NCBI GenBank assembly: GCA_017630155.1
Contig: JAGBVU010000003.1
Span: 1-64,000, forward strand
Source: Bacteroidales bacterium
GTDB taxonomy: Bacteria > Bacteroidota > Bacteroidia > Bacteroidales > UBA932
Length of the DNA: 64,000 nt
Direction: 5' to 3'
Shown here: piece by piece, positions 25,439 to 35,217 of the stretch
How positions within the stretch are numbered: the stretch's first letter is position 1
How the letters are laid out: every line of letters starts with the position of its first letter
Program-made: the position numbers and the translations under genes
The notes under the pieces: model-generated
Seen by the model: only the letters and a program-made list of their open reading frames with translations
Databases searched by the model: none
What the model was told of the DNA's origin: nothing

Positions 25439-27100
25439 ATGGCAAATACTTCATTGAACAAACTGATTGAGAAAAGTATGAAGACAAACTGGGACCGTCC
25501 CGCTTTGTCAGATTATAAAGGTGTTACTCTCCACTACAGGGATGTGGCACGCAGGATAGAGAAGATTCACCTTATCTTTGAAATATGTGGCATTCAGAAA
25601 GGGGACAAAGTGGCTTTGTGCTCCAAGAACCAGGCGAACTGGGGTGTGGCCTTTTTGGCGTGTACCACTTACGGTGCAGTCCCTGTTCCTATCCTTCACG
25701 AGTTCAAATCAAGCAATATTTCTCACCTTGTGAACCACTCTGAGGCGAAGATCCTCTTCGTGGGTGATGTTATATGGGAGGGTCTTACCCAGTCGGATAT
25801 GCCGGCACTGGAGGCTGTTATCCTATTGACAGATTTCTCTCTCGTGTATTCCGCAAACGACAGCATAGGTGATGCCCACGAGCACCTTAACGAGTATTTC
25901 GGCAGGAAATATCCCAAGAGCTTTGGACCTGATGACATCTCTTACTACGAGGACTCTCCTGAGGAACTGGCCCTTATCAACTATACTTCAGGTACATCGG
26001 GATTTTCAAAGGGTGTTATGCTCCCTTACAGGTCACTCCTTTCAAATGTCCTTTTTGCGTATGAGGCTGAGCCACAGATGAACAATGAGTCACAGGTGGT
26101 GTCGATGCTCCCTTTGGCACATATGTATGGACTTATGTTTGAGTTCCTCTTTGAGATGACTGCAGGTGCGCACGTCCATTTCCTTACCCGTCTCCCGACC
26201 CCCAAGGTGATTATGGAGGCGTTCCAGCAGGTGAAACCCAATGTGATTGTCGCTGTGCCGATGATTATTGAGAAGATATACAAGAAGAAACTTGAACCCA
26301 TCATCGAGAAGGGGAGTATGAAGGTGCTCCTCAAATTGCCGGTGATCGATCAGGTTATCTACAATAAGATCAATGCTACACTGGATGAGACATTCGGAGG
26401 CCGTTTTGAGGAGATTATCCTCGGCGGTGCTGCTTTCAATCGCGAGGCAGAGGCATTTTTCAAGAAGGTAGGATTCAAATATACAGTGGGTTATGGTATG
26501 ACAGAGTGTGGTCCTATCATCACTTATGCACATTGGGATAAGGCAAAACTCTACTCTTGTGGCCAGGTGGCTCCGAGGATGGAGGTGAAGATAGACTCCT
26601 CCGACCCTGTAAATATCCCTGGAGAGGTGATGGTCAAGGGAGACAATGTCTTTATCGGCTACTACAAGAATCAGGAGGCTACAGATGAGTGCTTCACCGA
26701 GGACGGATGGTTCAAGACCGGCGACCTGGGTGTATTTGATGAGGAGGGATTCCTGTATATTAAAGGCAGGAGCAAGACAATGATTCTTGGCCCTTCAGGC
26801 CAGAATATCTACCCGGAGGAGATAGAGAGCGAATTGAACAATATGCCTTATGTGGGTGAGTCGCTTGTTATTGAGGATGGTGAAAAACTTGTTGCCCTTA
26901 TCTATCCTGACCAGGATCTCAGGGACAGGGAGAAGCTGACCAGAGACCAGCTCCTTGAAAAGCTCAACATTGAGCTCAAGGAGGTGAACAAGATTCTCCC
27001 CAACTATTGCAAGATAGCAGCAATTGAGCTCTCACCTGAGGAGTTTGAAAAGACACCAAAGAGGAGCATCAAAAGGTATTTGTACCAGAGAAAGAAATAG
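25439..27100 (+). CDS. AMP-dependent acyl-CoA synthetase/ligase
   Basis: It activates a carboxylic acid, probably a long-chain fatty acid, with ATP to acyl-AMP and then to the CoA thioester. The 553 residues contain the P-loop YTSGTSGFSKGVM, the GYGMTECGP motif, and TGDLGVFDEEGFLYIKGRSK followed by the catalytic lysine region near the C-terminus (FEKTPKRSIKRYLY). ATG at 25439 is preferred; a TTG at 25430 in frame would add three codons. Operon position after an MsbA-like exporter points to membrane lipid handling. Exact chain preference unknown. Confidence 0.9.
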   Translation: MANTSLNKLIEKSMKTNWDRPALSDYKGVTLHYRDVARRIEKIHLIFEICGIQKGDKVALCSKNQANWGVAFLACTTYGAVPVPILHEFKSSNISHLVNHSEAKILFVGDVIWEGLTQSDMPALEAVILLTDFSLVYSANDSIGDAHEHLNEYFGRKYPKSFGPDDISYYEDSPEELALINYTSGTSGFSKGVMLPYRSLLSNVLFAYEAEPQMNNESQVVSMLPLAHMYGLMFEFLFEMTAGAHVHFLTRLPTPKVIMEAFQQVKPNVIVAVPMIIEKIYKKKLEPIIEKGSMKVLLKLPVIDQVIYNKINATLDETFGGRFEEIILGGAAFNREAEAFFKKVGFKYTVGYGMTECGPIITYAHWDKAKLYSCGQVAPRMEVKIDSSDPVNIPGEVMVKGDNVFIGYYKNQEATDECFTEDGWFKTGDLGVFDEEGFLYIKGRSKTMILGPSGQNIYPEEIESELNNMPYVGESLVIEDGEKLVALIYPDQDLRDREKLTRDQLLEKLNIELKEVNKILPNYCKIAAIELSPEEFEKTPKRSIKRYLYQRKK

Positions 27101-27108
27101 TGTAAAGT

Positions 27109-27525
27109 ATGGTAAGCGAAAAACAGAAGCAGTTTGACTTGAGCTATCTCAGGATGGCTCAGGTGTGGTCAGAAAATTCATATTGTGTCCGCAGGAAGGT
27201 GGGTGCACTTATCGTCAAGGATAAGATGATTATCTCGGACGGCTATAACGGTACTCCTGCAGGATTTGAAAATGTGTGTGAGAACGATCTTGGGCAGACT
27301 AAAAGCTATGTCCTTCATGCCGAGGCCAATGCTATTACTAAGGTTGCAAAATCCAACAACAGCAGCGAGGGTGCTACACTCTATGTGACCGATGCCCCCT
27401 GTATGGAGTGTGCAAAACTTATCATTCAGGCAGGCATAAGGAGAGTGGTATATAACAAGGATTACAGAAATACTGAAGGGCTCGAACTTTTGGAGAGGGC
27501 AGGAATAGAGATTTGTAAGTATTAG
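27109..27525 (+). CDS. dCMP deaminase family protein
   Basis: A 138-residue zinc deaminase that would convert dCMP to dUMP for thymidylate synthesis. The zinc and catalytic motifs are H70-A-E72 in VLHAEANAI and P97-C98-M-E-C101. Upstream R29-K30-VGALIVKD and DGYNGTPAG are the dCMP-deaminase (ComEB-like) substrate loop. It follows the ligase by 8 bases and precedes the protease gene by one base. Confidence 0.92.
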   Translation: MVSEKQKQFDLSYLRMAQVWSENSYCVRRKVGALIVKDKMIISDGYNGTPAGFENVCENDLGQTKSYVLHAEANAITKVAKSNNSSEGATLYVTDAPCMECAKLIIQAGIRRVVYNKDYRNTEGLELLERAGIEICKY

Positions 27526-27526
27526 G

Positions 27527-29095
27527 ATGGATAAATTGAAGATACTCAAATATGTGCTGTGGGGTATTATCCTCATTATGCTGGGCAGTATAATTACCAA
27601 ATGTGCAGACCGCAGAAGGGGGCACTATCTGGTAGCGGACCAGCACAATTGGGATAAGGTCTCGCTTGTGTTGCAGCAGATAGAGAGGAATTATGTCGAT
27701 GAGATAGATTACGATGCGATATCGGAAAAGATTATCCCTGAGATACTCAAGGAGTTGGACCCCCACTCGGTCTATCTTCCTCCGGAGGAGTTGAAGGAGG
27801 CTGATGAGGACCTGCAGGGCAATTTTGACGGTATAGGTATCACATTCAATGTCCCTGCCGATACTGCCATCGTGATAAGTGTCATCACAGGCGGTCCTTC
27901 TGAGAAAGCGGGGCTTATCCCCGGTGACAGGATAGTCTCCATCGACGGAAAGGTGGTGGCTGGTGTCAAATTCCCCCAGGATTCGATGATAAGGCTCCTT
28001 AGGGGGGCGTCGGGTACCAAGGTAAATGTGGAGATCAGAAGGGATGGCGAGAGGGTTGATTTTGAGATAATCAGGGGGAAAATCCCTGTGAAGAGCGTCG
28101 ATGTGGCCTATATGATGGACGATACCACCGGATATATCAAGCTCTCAAAGTTCTCAAGAAGCAGTTATGTGGAGTTCCTCAAGGCTATGATAAAACTTAG
28201 AGCGGAGGGGATAAAGAAACTTGTATTTGACCTCAGAGATAATCCGGGTGGGTATATGGACCAGGCCCTCTACCTTGCAAATGAGTTTTTGGGGAAGGGT
28301 GATCTTATAGTTTATATGCAGGGACTTCATCGTGCAAGGCAAAACTTTACCGCTGATGGTAACGGACTTAGCCAGGATATCGAGTTGGTGGTCCTTATCA
28401 ATGAGAACTCAGCCTCTTCGAGTGAGATTTTTGCCGGTGCAGTACAGGACAATGATAGAGGTACCATAGTGGGCAGGAGATCGTATGGCAAAGGCCTTGT
28501 CCAGGAGCCTATCTACTTTTCGGACAAGTCCGGAATCAGACTGACAGTGGCTAAATATTATACACCTACTGGGAGAAATATCCAGAAGCCATATGAAAAA
28601 GGTGAGTATATGGATGATATAGTGGAGAGGTATATGCACGGAGAGATGATGGACGAGGACAGTATCCCCAAGAACGATTCTCTCAGGTTTGTGACCCCGG
28701 GAGGAAAAGTGGTGTATGGTGGAGGTGGAATTATCCCAGACATATTTGTACCTGTCGATACTGTGGGTGTAACCGACTTCCTGGTGAGGATAAACAGACA
28801 GTCTTCGCAAGTGAAATACAGTATCGAAGTGGCGGACAGATATAGGAAGGATCTCCAGAAGGTCACTTCACTTGATGAGTTGAATCACCTTCTTGACAGT
28901 ATGGATCTTGAGTCTGGGTTCAGAAAGTATCTGAAAAAGGCCGGGGTCCCCATAAATGAGGCCCAATGGAAGATCTCGGAGGATATTTTCATGACTCAGA
29001 TACGGGCCATGGTGGGAAGGTACTCAAAACTTGAGGACGAAGCTTTCTATCCCATTATAGCGGATATAGACAATGTAATACAGCGGGTAAAATAG
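27527..29095 (+). CDS. C-terminal processing peptidase (S41 family, CtpA-like)
   Basis: A periplasmic serine protease. Of 522 residues, 9-25 form an N-terminal membrane anchor (LKYVLWGIILIMLGSII). A PDZ domain at ~95-180 includes GDRIVSIDGKVV. The catalytic core has SASSSE at 295-300 and the Lys of GRRSYGKGLVQ at K322 (Ser-Lys dyad). About 130 residues follow the core, longer than minimal CtpA and usual in Bacteroidota. It probably trims envelope proteins. The start codon is one base after the deaminase stop. Confidence 0.93.
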   Translation: MDKLKILKYVLWGIILIMLGSIITKCADRRRGHYLVADQHNWDKVSLVLQQIERNYVDEIDYDAISEKIIPEILKELDPHSVYLPPEELKEADEDLQGNFDGIGITFNVPADTAIVISVITGGPSEKAGLIPGDRIVSIDGKVVAGVKFPQDSMIRLLRGASGTKVNVEIRRDGERVDFEIIRGKIPVKSVDVAYMMDDTTGYIKLSKFSRSSYVEFLKAMIKLRAEGIKKLVFDLRDNPGGYMDQALYLANEFLGKGDLIVYMQGLHRARQNFTADGNGLSQDIELVVLINENSASSSEIFAGAVQDNDRGTIVGRRSYGKGLVQEPIYFSDKSGIRLTVAKYYTPTGRNIQKPYEKGEYMDDIVERYMHGEMMDEDSIPKNDSLRFVTPGGKVVYGGGGIIPDIFVPVDTVGVTDFLVRINRQSSQVKYSIEVADRYRKDLQKVTSLDELNHLLDSMDLESGFRKYLKKAGVPINEAQWKISEDIFMTQIRAMVGRYSKLEDEAFYPIIADIDNVIQRVK

Positions 29096-29118
29096 AATAA
29101 ACATAATTTAAACATATA

Positions 29119-30168
29119 ATGAAACTTTCTCAATTTAATTTTAATCTGACCTTGGATCAGATTGCCAAGTATCCTGCAAATTTCAGGGATGAGTCCCGTC
29201 TTTTGGTGCTACATAAAGATACCGGTGAGATTGAGCACAAAATCTTCAAAGATATCATCAACTATTGTGATGAGGGTGATATTTTCGTGTTCAATGACAC
29301 CAAGGTGTTCCCTGCAAGGCTGAAAGGTAACAAAGAGAAGACCGGTGCGGAGATCGAGGTTTTCCTTTTGAGGGAACTCAACAGGGAGCAGCGCCTCTGG
29401 GATGTACTTGTGGACCCTGCAAGAAAGATAAGGATCGGCAACAAACTCTATTTTGGAGAGAATGACTCATTGGTGGCTGAGGTTATCGACAATACCACTT
29501 CACGCGGTAGAACTTTGAGATTCCTTTATGATGGTTCATACGAGGAGTTCAAGACTACCCTCTATGAGATGGGTGAAATACCTGTTCCAAAATGGATCAG
29601 ACCTCACGCTGAGGAGATAGATACCGAGCGTTTCCAGACCATCTTTGCTTCTAAGGAGGGTGCTGTGGCATCACCGGCAGCCGGTCTCCACTTCAGCAGG
29701 GAGCTCTTCAAGAGAATGGAGATAAAAGGTGTGGACTGGACCAATATTACCCTTCATATGGGGTTGGGACACTTCCGTACTGTAGACGTGGAGGATCTTT
29801 CAAAGCATAAAATGGATTCTGAGCAGGTTATTATCTCTGAAGAGTCTGCAAAGATGATCAACAGTGCCAAGGCCAATGGCAAGAGGGTTTTTGCAGTGGG
29901 TATCACAGTGGCAAGAGCTGTGGAGACCCCTGTCACCACAAAGCACGAGGTGAGCCCATTTGAAGGATGGACCAATAAATTCATCTTCCCCCCTTACCAG
30001 TTCATGATCCCTACTGCTTTGGTTACCAATTTCCACTTGCCATCATCTACAATGCTTATGTCTGCTGCCGCTTTCGGTGGTTATGAAAATGTGATGAAGG
30101 CATATAAGGAGGCACTTGCAGAGGGTTACAAGTTCGGAACCTACGGTGATGCAATGCTGATTATCTAA
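29119..30168 (+). CDS. queA: S-adenosylmethionine:tRNA ribosyltransferase-isomerase
   Basis: QueA transfers and rearranges the ribose of S-adenosylmethionine onto preQ1 in tRNA to make epoxyqueuosine. The 349 residues are full length. Signatures are [25 protein letters not shown] (as in LPxxLIAqxPxxxRdxsRLLv), [13 protein letters not shown], the [18 protein letters not shown] loop and [19 protein letters not shown]. It lies 23 bases after the S41 peptidase gene. Confidence 0.96.
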   Translation: MKLSQFNFNLTLDQIAKYPANFRDESRLLVLHKDTGEIEHKIFKDIINYCDEGDIFVFNDTKVFPARLKGNKEKTGAEIEVFLLRELNREQRLWDVLVDPARKIRIGNKLYFGENDSLVAEVIDNTTSRGRTLRFLYDGSYEEFKTTLYEMGEIPVPKWIRPHAEEIDTERFQTIFASKEGAVASPAAGLHFSRELFKRMEIKGVDWTNITLHMGLGHFRTVDVEDLSKHKMDSEQVIISEESAKMINSAKANGKRVFAVGITVARAVETPVTTKHEVSPFEGWTNKFIFPPYQFMIPTALVTNFHLPSSTMLMSAAAFGGYENVMKAYKEALAEGYKFGTYGDAMLII

Positions 30169-30238
30169 AAAACTGAATTTTATAATTACATAGGTCACTT
30201 TTTGTGATTTATGTCCCGATATTCGTCGTATTCCAGTC

Positions 30239-30246
30239 TATTTTTG
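30239..30246 (+). promoter_or_regulatory. -7 box of dprA-tatD-ansA
   Basis: TATTTTTG (TAnnTTTG) lies only 6 bases before the dprA ATG at 30253, so the transcript would be leaderless or nearly so. No good -33 TTG is found. Confidence 0.5.
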
Positions 30247-30252
30247 TAGAAT

Positions 30253-31368
30253 ATGGAATACGACGAATTGGTTTATGCCTGTGCCATAAACAGGATTTTC
30301 AACTACTCTTGCGACAAGGCGAGACTGCTGGTCTCCAGGTTCCCCCTCCCGGGTGATGTTTTCAAACTCAACAGGAGGGAGCTTGCCGGTATATTCGGGG
30401 AGAACAGCCATTTTGTAAACGATATCCTCAATCCCATCTTTCTGGAGTTCGGGCAGAAGGATGTGGATTGGGCCCATACCCATGGGGTCAGATTGTACTA
30501 TATCGGGGACAGCGACTATCCGGGAAGGCTGAGGGAGTGTGCAGATGCACCTGTGGTCCTTTATTTTAAGGGGAATTGTGATTTGAATCATAAGAGGATG
30601 ATCTCTTTTGTGGGGAGCAGGAGGGCTACACCCTATGGGAGGAAGATGTGTTCCGATCTGGTAGAGTCACTTGCGGAGCTGGAGGAGCCCCCGATTATTG
30701 TGAGTGGTTTGGCGTATGGGATAGACATCCAGGCACATCAGACAGCCCTGAGGTGCGGCTTGCAGACTGTGGGGGTTATGGCAACGGGTCTTGATGCCAT
30801 CTATCCTGCATATCACAGGAAAACAGCTGTGCAGATGGTCTCCCAGGGTGGTCTTGTTACAGATTTCCCCATAAAAACCCCACCTGTCCCGCTCAATTTT
30901 GTCAGGAGGAACAGGATAATTGCCGGTCTTTGTGATGCTACGGTGTTGGTGGAGTCGCGTGTGGACGGGGGTGGAGTCATCACTTCCAAGATGGCATCGT
31001 CCTATGACAGGGAGGTTTTTGCTCTCCCCGGGAGGGCTGATGATGAGCTCTCACAGGGGTGCAATATACTTATTAAGGAGTCCTGTGCAGAGATGATTAC
31101 AGGGAGAGACTCTCTGAGGAGTTCTCTGGGATGGAAAAATCTTTCAAAGGATAGGCATATGATGGCAAAATTTCTTACCTTTGAAAGTGATAATGCCGTA
31201 AAGAGGGATATAGTGGCCCACCTCTATCAGGGATCATTGGCCACTGTGGACGATTTGATGGAGAAGACTGGTGCCGGCAGAAAGGATATAATGATGAACC
31301 TTACCGAACTGGAGCTCGAGGGGAGGATCTCTTCGGACCTGTTGGGCAGATTTTTATTGGTGAAATGA
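30253..31368 (+). CDS. dprA: DNA-processing protein DprA
   Basis: DprA binds incoming single-stranded DNA and loads RecA during natural transformation. The 371 residues have an N-terminal helical region and a Rossmann-like core with FVGSRRATPYGRKM (near residue 120), then SGLAYGIDIQAHQTAL and ATGLDAIYPAYHR. FALPGRADDELSQGCNILI follows, and then a C-terminal winged-helix segment (ATVDDLMEKTGAGRKDIMMNLTELELEGRI). Its stop overlaps the tatD start by 4 bases. Confidence 0.95.
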   Translation: MEYDELVYACAINRIFNYSCDKARLLVSRFPLPGDVFKLNRRELAGIFGENSHFVNDILNPIFLEFGQKDVDWAHTHGVRLYYIGDSDYPGRLRECADAPVVLYFKGNCDLNHKRMISFVGSRRATPYGRKMCSDLVESLAELEEPPIIVSGLAYGIDIQAHQTALRCGLQTVGVMATGLDAIYPAYHRKTAVQMVSQGGLVTDFPIKTPPVPLNFVRRNRIIAGLCDATVLVESRVDGGGVITSKMASSYDREVFALPGRADDELSQGCNILIKESCAEMITGRDSLRSSLGWKNLSKDRHMMAKFLTFESDNAVKRDIVAHLYQGSLATVDDLMEKTGAGRKDIMMNLTELELEGRISSDLLGRFLLVK

Positions 31369-32141
31369 TAATTGATACACATACCCATCTGTATGATGCA
31401 GATTTCAGGACCGATTTTGACGATGTGGTCCTTCGTGCCAGAGACGCTGGTGTCTGCAAATGTATAATGCCGGCCATCGATATCTCCTCATTTGATGATA
31501 TGTGTGCCACAGAGCGGGCGCTTGAGGGTTTTGCATATGCAACCATTGGCCTCCATCCCACCTCTGTAAAGGAAAACTGGCGTGAGGAGCTCGATTTTGT
31601 GAAGGGGGAATTTGCCCGAAGGGATTATTGTGCAGTAGGAGAAATAGGTCTGGATGGGTACTGGAGCAGGGATTTCATCGAGGAGCAGAAAACTGTTTTC
31701 TATGAACAGATGGTGATGGCTGCCTCCAGGGATATTCCGGTGATTATCCATTTGAGGGAGGCTACAGATGATATGTATGAGGTCCTTGAAAGGTTAAAGG
31801 GGGCGGGGGTAAGACCCAGAGGTGTCTTCCACGCATTCTCCGGCAGCTATGAGACCTATGAGAGGATAAATAGATATGGTGACTTCCTGGTAGGAATAGG
31901 TGGAGTGGTCACATATAAGAAGGCGGGTGTGGCCTCTGTGGTGGAGAGGTTACCTCTGGAGAGGATGGTGCTGGAGACAGATTCCCCATGGTTGAGTCCT
32001 GTCCCTTATAGAGGTAAGAGAAATGAACCCTCTTATCTTAAAGAGATAGTGGCCAAAATTGCATCCCTTAAAGGGTGTGATCCTTCACTTGTGGAGGAGG
32101 TTACTACGGCAAATGCTATGAAAATGTTCAATATCGGATAA
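31365..32141 (+). CDS. tatD: TatD family metal-dependent deoxyribonuclease
   Basis: A 258-residue TIM-barrel hydrolase. Metal ligands are visible: HTH in IDTHTHLYD (residues 3-7), E in VGEIGLDGYW (near 89), H in IIHLREA (near 127), H in FHAFSGSYE (near 155) and D in LETDSPWL (near 206). The set is complete. TatD nucleases trim DNA or DNA-peptide ends. It overlaps dprA by 4 bases and lies 2 bases before the asparaginase gene. Confidence 0.94.
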   Translation: MIIDTHTHLYDADFRTDFDDVVLRARDAGVCKCIMPAIDISSFDDMCATERALEGFAYATIGLHPTSVKENWREELDFVKGEFARRDYCAVGEIGLDGYWSRDFIEEQKTVFYEQMVMAASRDIPVIIHLREATDDMYEVLERLKGAGVRPRGVFHAFSGSYETYERINRYGDFLVGIGGVVTYKKAGVASVVERLPLERMVLETDSPWLSPVPYRGKRNEPSYLKEIVAKIASLKGCDPSLVEEVTTANAMKMFNIG

Positions 32142-32143
32142 AT

Positions 32144-33175
32144 ATGGATAGATCGATTCTTTTGATTTACACCGGTGGTACCATCGGAATGAAAATTGAC
32201 CCACAGAGTCAGGCCCTGGCACCATTTGATTTCTCCCATATTCTGGAGGAGGTCCCTGAACTTAAAAAATTTGGCTACAAACTCGACTCATACTCTTTTG
32301 ACCCTGTGATAGATTCATCGGATGCCAATATACCTTTCTGGCAGGAGATAGCGAGGATTATAGAGGAGAACTATACCAGATATGACGGTTTTGTGGTGCT
32401 TCATGGGACAGACACTATGTCCTATACCGCCTCTATGCTCAGTTTTATGCTTGAAAATCTGGGCAAACCGGTAATATTTACAGGAAGCCAGTTGCCTATA
32501 GGTATGCTGAGGACAGATGGAAAGGAGAATCTGATCTCATCTATTGAGATAGCGGCAGCGAAAGATGAGGAGGACAGGGCTATGGTCCCTGAGGTGTGCG
32601 TCTATTTTGAAAGCCAGCTCTATAGGGGGAACAGGACTACCAAGTACAATGCTGAGAACTTCCGTGCATTCAGATCTGCCAATTTCCCTGTCCTTGCAGA
32701 TGTGGGTATCCATATAAAGTTCCATCAGGAGCTGATAAGGTATCCCAAATGGGGAAAAGAGTTCAAAGTGCACTATAATCTTGACAGGAATGTGGCCATT
32801 GTCAAGGTGGTACCGGGAATGAATACCGGTTTGTTGACAGTGCTGACCAAGGTTGAGGGGTTGAGGGGTGTGATCCTTGAGACTTTCGGCTCAGGCAATG
32901 CCCCGACCAGCAAAGAATTTATCGATGCAGTAAAAGTGCTGGTGGATGCGGGGCTCATCGTGGTGAATGTTACCCAGTGTCACGCAGGAAGGGTGGATAT
33001 GGATGCATATGCTACAGGTGTCGCACTGAAACATATTGGGGTGGTAAGCGGAGAGGACTCCACCATAGAGGCTGCATTGACAAAGCTCTATTTTCTGATG
33101 GGCAAATACAGCGACAACAAAGATGTAAAAGAGTCAATGGAGAAAAATATTAGGGGAGAAATTTCAAAATTGTAG
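32144..33175 (+). CDS. ansA: Type I (cytoplasmic) L-asparaginase
   Basis: It hydrolyses asparagine to aspartate and ammonia. The 343 residues have the first catalytic threonine in YTGGTIGM (residues 9-16) and the second in VLHGTDTMSYTAS (near 86-98), with TGSQLPIGMLRTDGKEN completing the active site. No signal peptide is present, so it is a cytoplasmic type I enzyme. It ends the dprA-tatD-ansA unit; the following 160 bases hold two -7 boxes for the next operon. Confidence 0.94.
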   Translation: MDRSILLIYTGGTIGMKIDPQSQALAPFDFSHILEEVPELKKFGYKLDSYSFDPVIDSSDANIPFWQEIARIIEENYTRYDGFVVLHGTDTMSYTASMLSFMLENLGKPVIFTGSQLPIGMLRTDGKENLISSIEIAAAKDEEDRAMVPEVCVYFESQLYRGNRTTKYNAENFRAFRSANFPVLADVGIHIKFHQELIRYPKWGKEFKVHYNLDRNVAIVKVVPGMNTGLLTVLTKVEGLRGVILETFGSGNAPTSKEFIDAVKVLVDAGLIVVNVTQCHAGRVDMDAYATGVALKHIGVVSGEDSTIEAALTKLYFLMGKYSDNKDVKESMEKNIRGEISKL

Positions 33176-33197
33176 TGGTATTTAGAAAAATAATTTC

Positions 33198-33205
33198 TAA
33201 CTTTG
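33198..33205 (+). promoter_or_regulatory. Upstream -7 box before the exbB operon
   Basis: TAACTTTG (TAnnTTTG), 130 bases before the exbB ATG. A TTG at 33170-33172 is 25 bases upstream, longer than ideal. Confidence 0.45.
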
Positions 33206-33267
33206 GCCATATTTTCTGTGTGTACTGCTCGTTGGGATAGGGAAAATTTAGATGAAAAAATTGACTT

Positions 33268-33275
33268 TATTTTTG
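33268..33275 (+). promoter_or_regulatory. Proximal -7 box before the exbB operon
   Basis: TATTTTTG, 60 bases before the exbB ATG. With the box at 33198 it gives this operon two candidate promoters, in keeping with the strongly biased codon use of exbB. Confidence 0.5.
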
Positions 33276-33335
33276 TAAATAAATATAAATCAACTATTTA
33301 ATAATTTGTTTAATAACTAATCATTCAAAACTTTT

Positions 33336-34121
33336 ATGAAAAAAATTTTCATGTTTTTGGCAGTTGCAGGTCTTATGACTTTCTCTGCTATGGCTCAGAC
33401 TGAAGAAGTTGTTGCTGATTCAGTTGCTACTGAAGTTGCTACTGAAGAAGTTGCTGCTCCTGCTGAGGAAGTTGCTCCTGTACAAGAAGTTGCTCTTCAC
33501 CAAGCTCTTAAAACCAAATTCATCGAAGGTGGTGCTGGCTTCATGGCTACAGTACTTGCATGTTTGATCTTCGGTTTGGCAATCTGTATTGAAAGAATTA
33601 TCTACCTTAACATGGCAACTACCAACAATGAAAAGCTTATCGCTGCTGTTGAAGCTGCCCTTAATGAAGGTGGTGTAGAGGCTGCTAAAGAAGTTTGCCG
33701 CAATACAAGAGGTCCAGTTGCTTCAATTTTCTATCAAGGTCTTCTTCGCGTTGATCAGGGTGCTGAGGCTGTTGAGAAAACTATCGTTTCTTACGGTTCA
33801 GTTCAGATGGGTCAACTTGAGTTCAACCTAGGTTGGATTTCTCTTTTCATCGCTGTAGCTCCTATGCTTGGTTTCATGGGTACAGTTATCGGTATGATTC
33901 AGGCATTCGACGAGATCCAGATCGCTGGTGATATCTCTCCGACCCTTGTAGCTGGTGGTATGAAAGTTGCTTTGATTACAACTGTAGGTGGTCTTATCGT
34001 GGCTATTATCCTTCAAGTTATTTACAACTACCTAGTTTCTAAGATTGACGCTATCGTTAACTCTATGGAGGACGCTTCAATCTCTCTAGTAGACCTAGTA
34101 GTTAAATATCTAAATAAATAA
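33336..34121 (+). CDS. exbB: MotA/TolQ/ExbB-type proton channel protein
   Basis: An inner-membrane proton channel subunit that powers TonB or a Tol-like complex. Of 261 residues, 1-20 form a signal-like helix (MKKIFMFLAVAGLMTFSAMAQ), then an acidic Ala/Val/Glu repeat region (about 22-52, repeated EVA). Three transmembrane segments follow, with the conserved core LEFNLGWISLFIAVAPMLGFMGTVIGMIQAF and TLVAGGMKVALITTVGGLIVAI. An N-terminal signal plus extension is usual for Bacteroidota homologues. Codon use is strongly biased (GTT, GCT, CTT), suggesting high expression. The operon continues with a 4-TM protein and two ExbD proteins. Confidence 0.92.
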   Translation: MKKIFMFLAVAGLMTFSAMAQTEEVVADSVATEVATEEVAAPAEEVAPVQEVALHQALKTKFIEGGAGFMATVLACLIFGLAICIERIIYLNMATTNNEKLIAAVEAALNEGGVEAAKEVCRNTRGPVASIFYQGLLRVDQGAEAVEKTIVSYGSVQMGQLEFNLGWISLFIAVAPMLGFMGTVIGMIQAFDEIQIAGDISPTLVAGGMKVALITTVGGLIVAIILQVIYNYLVSKIDAIVNSMEDASISLVDLVVKYLNK

Positions 34122-34145
34122 TCAAACTGACTTGAATTTATAATT

Positions 34146-34604
34146 ATGTCAAAATTTGCAAAAATATTAGAATATGCCCTTCTAGCAGTAGGAGTTGTGA
34201 TCATAGCTTTGTTCTATGTTCAGAGCGGTTCTGGTCAGTTTGCTTTGTCAAACTTGGCTGATGCCCTTGCTTCTACAACCGTTCTTGACGGTATGCTATG
34301 GTGGACATACGCGCTAGTAGTACTTGCAATCGCCCTTATCATTGTTCTTGCTGGTATCGCTGTTGTAGGCGACAAGAAATCTCTTAAAGCAACATCATTG
34401 GTATTGGTTCTTGCTGTTGTACTAGTTGCAGCGTCATACTTCTTGGCTTCAGGTGATCCTGTTGCTGTGAACGTAGCTAACCAACCTACCGCAGCTACAT
34501 TTAAATTGACTGATGCGGTTCTTATCCTTACTTACATACTTTTCGTGGGTGTTATCGTAGCACTTCTCGGTGGTACTGTAATGAATGCAATTAAGAAACG
34601 TTAA
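34146..34604 (+). CDS. Four-helix membrane protein of unknown function in the exbB-exbD operon
   Basis: A 152-residue protein with four hydrophobic segments at about residues 8-27, 56-78, 83-102 and 122-146. I know no named function. It lies between exbB (24 bases upstream) and the first exbD (14 bases downstream) in the same strongly expressed transcript and shares its codon bias. It may be an accessory subunit of the ExbB-ExbD motor in Bacteroidota. Only short loops are exposed, and there is no acidic residue in the middle of a helix that would suggest its own proton path. Confidence 0.75.
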   Translation: MSKFAKILEYALLAVGVVIIALFYVQSGSGQFALSNLADALASTTVLDGMLWWTYALVVLAIALIIVLAGIAVVGDKKSLKATSLVLVLAVVLVAASYFLASGDPVAVNVANQPTAATFKLTDAVLILTYILFVGVIVALLGGTVMNAIKKR

Positions 34605-34618
34605 TTATACGAACAGAT

Positions 34619-35203
34619 ATGGCATCTAAGAAAACACCCGAAATTAACGGCGGATCTATGGCGGATATCTCATTCCTTATGTTGATATTCTTCCTTATGG
34701 TTTCTACAATGGACTCTGAGCAAGGTCTTTCAAGACGTCTTCCTCCTATGCCTGACAAAAATGCAAAGGTTGAGGATATCAAAGTCAATCGTCGTAACAT
34801 CTTGGAAGTAAAGATCAACTCAAGGGACGCAGTATTTGCCGGTTCTGAATATATTTCTGATGTTAGCCAGCTGGATCAAATCGTTATTGACTTTTTAACT
34901 AACCCTACTAACAACGAGAAACTCTCTGCTAAAAAGGATAAAGAGATCGAAGGCTTCGGTACTTATCCTGTATCAGAAGGTGTTATTTCACTCCAGAATG
35001 ACCGTAGTACACACTACGAGATCTATCTTGAGGTTCAAAATGCCTTGGTTAGAGCTATCAACACCATCCGTGATGATTTCGCTACAAGACATTTCGGTAA
35101 GAAATATGCAGCTCTTGATGAAGATCAGCAGAAGATAGTTAGAACAGCTATTCCTCAGAACATCTCTGAGGCAGAGCCTAAAGACGTTAGTAAGAAAAAA
35201 TAA
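34619..35203 (+). CDS. exbD: ExbD/TolR-type biopolymer transport protein (first copy)
   Basis: A 194-residue protein with a single transmembrane helix at about residues 15-32 (ADISFLMLIFFLMVSTMD). The conserved membrane Asp of ExbD/TolR is D16 of MADISF. The periplasmic domain is larger than in the second copy, with an inserted charged region of about 50 residues (SAKKDKEIEGFGTYPVSEGV). It works with ExbB to convert the proton gradient into motion transmitted to TonB. It is followed by a second exbD after 14 bases. Confidence 0.9.
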   Translation: MASKKTPEINGGSMADISFLMLIFFLMVSTMDSEQGLSRRLPPMPDKNAKVEDIKVNRRNILEVKINSRDAVFAGSEYISDVSQLDQIVIDFLTNPTNNEKLSAKKDKEIEGFGTYPVSEGVISLQNDRSTHYEIYLEVQNALVRAINTIRDDFATRHFGKKYAALDEDQQKIVRTAIPQNISEAEPKDVSKKK

Positions 35204-35217
35204 GGAGGATTTTCAGA

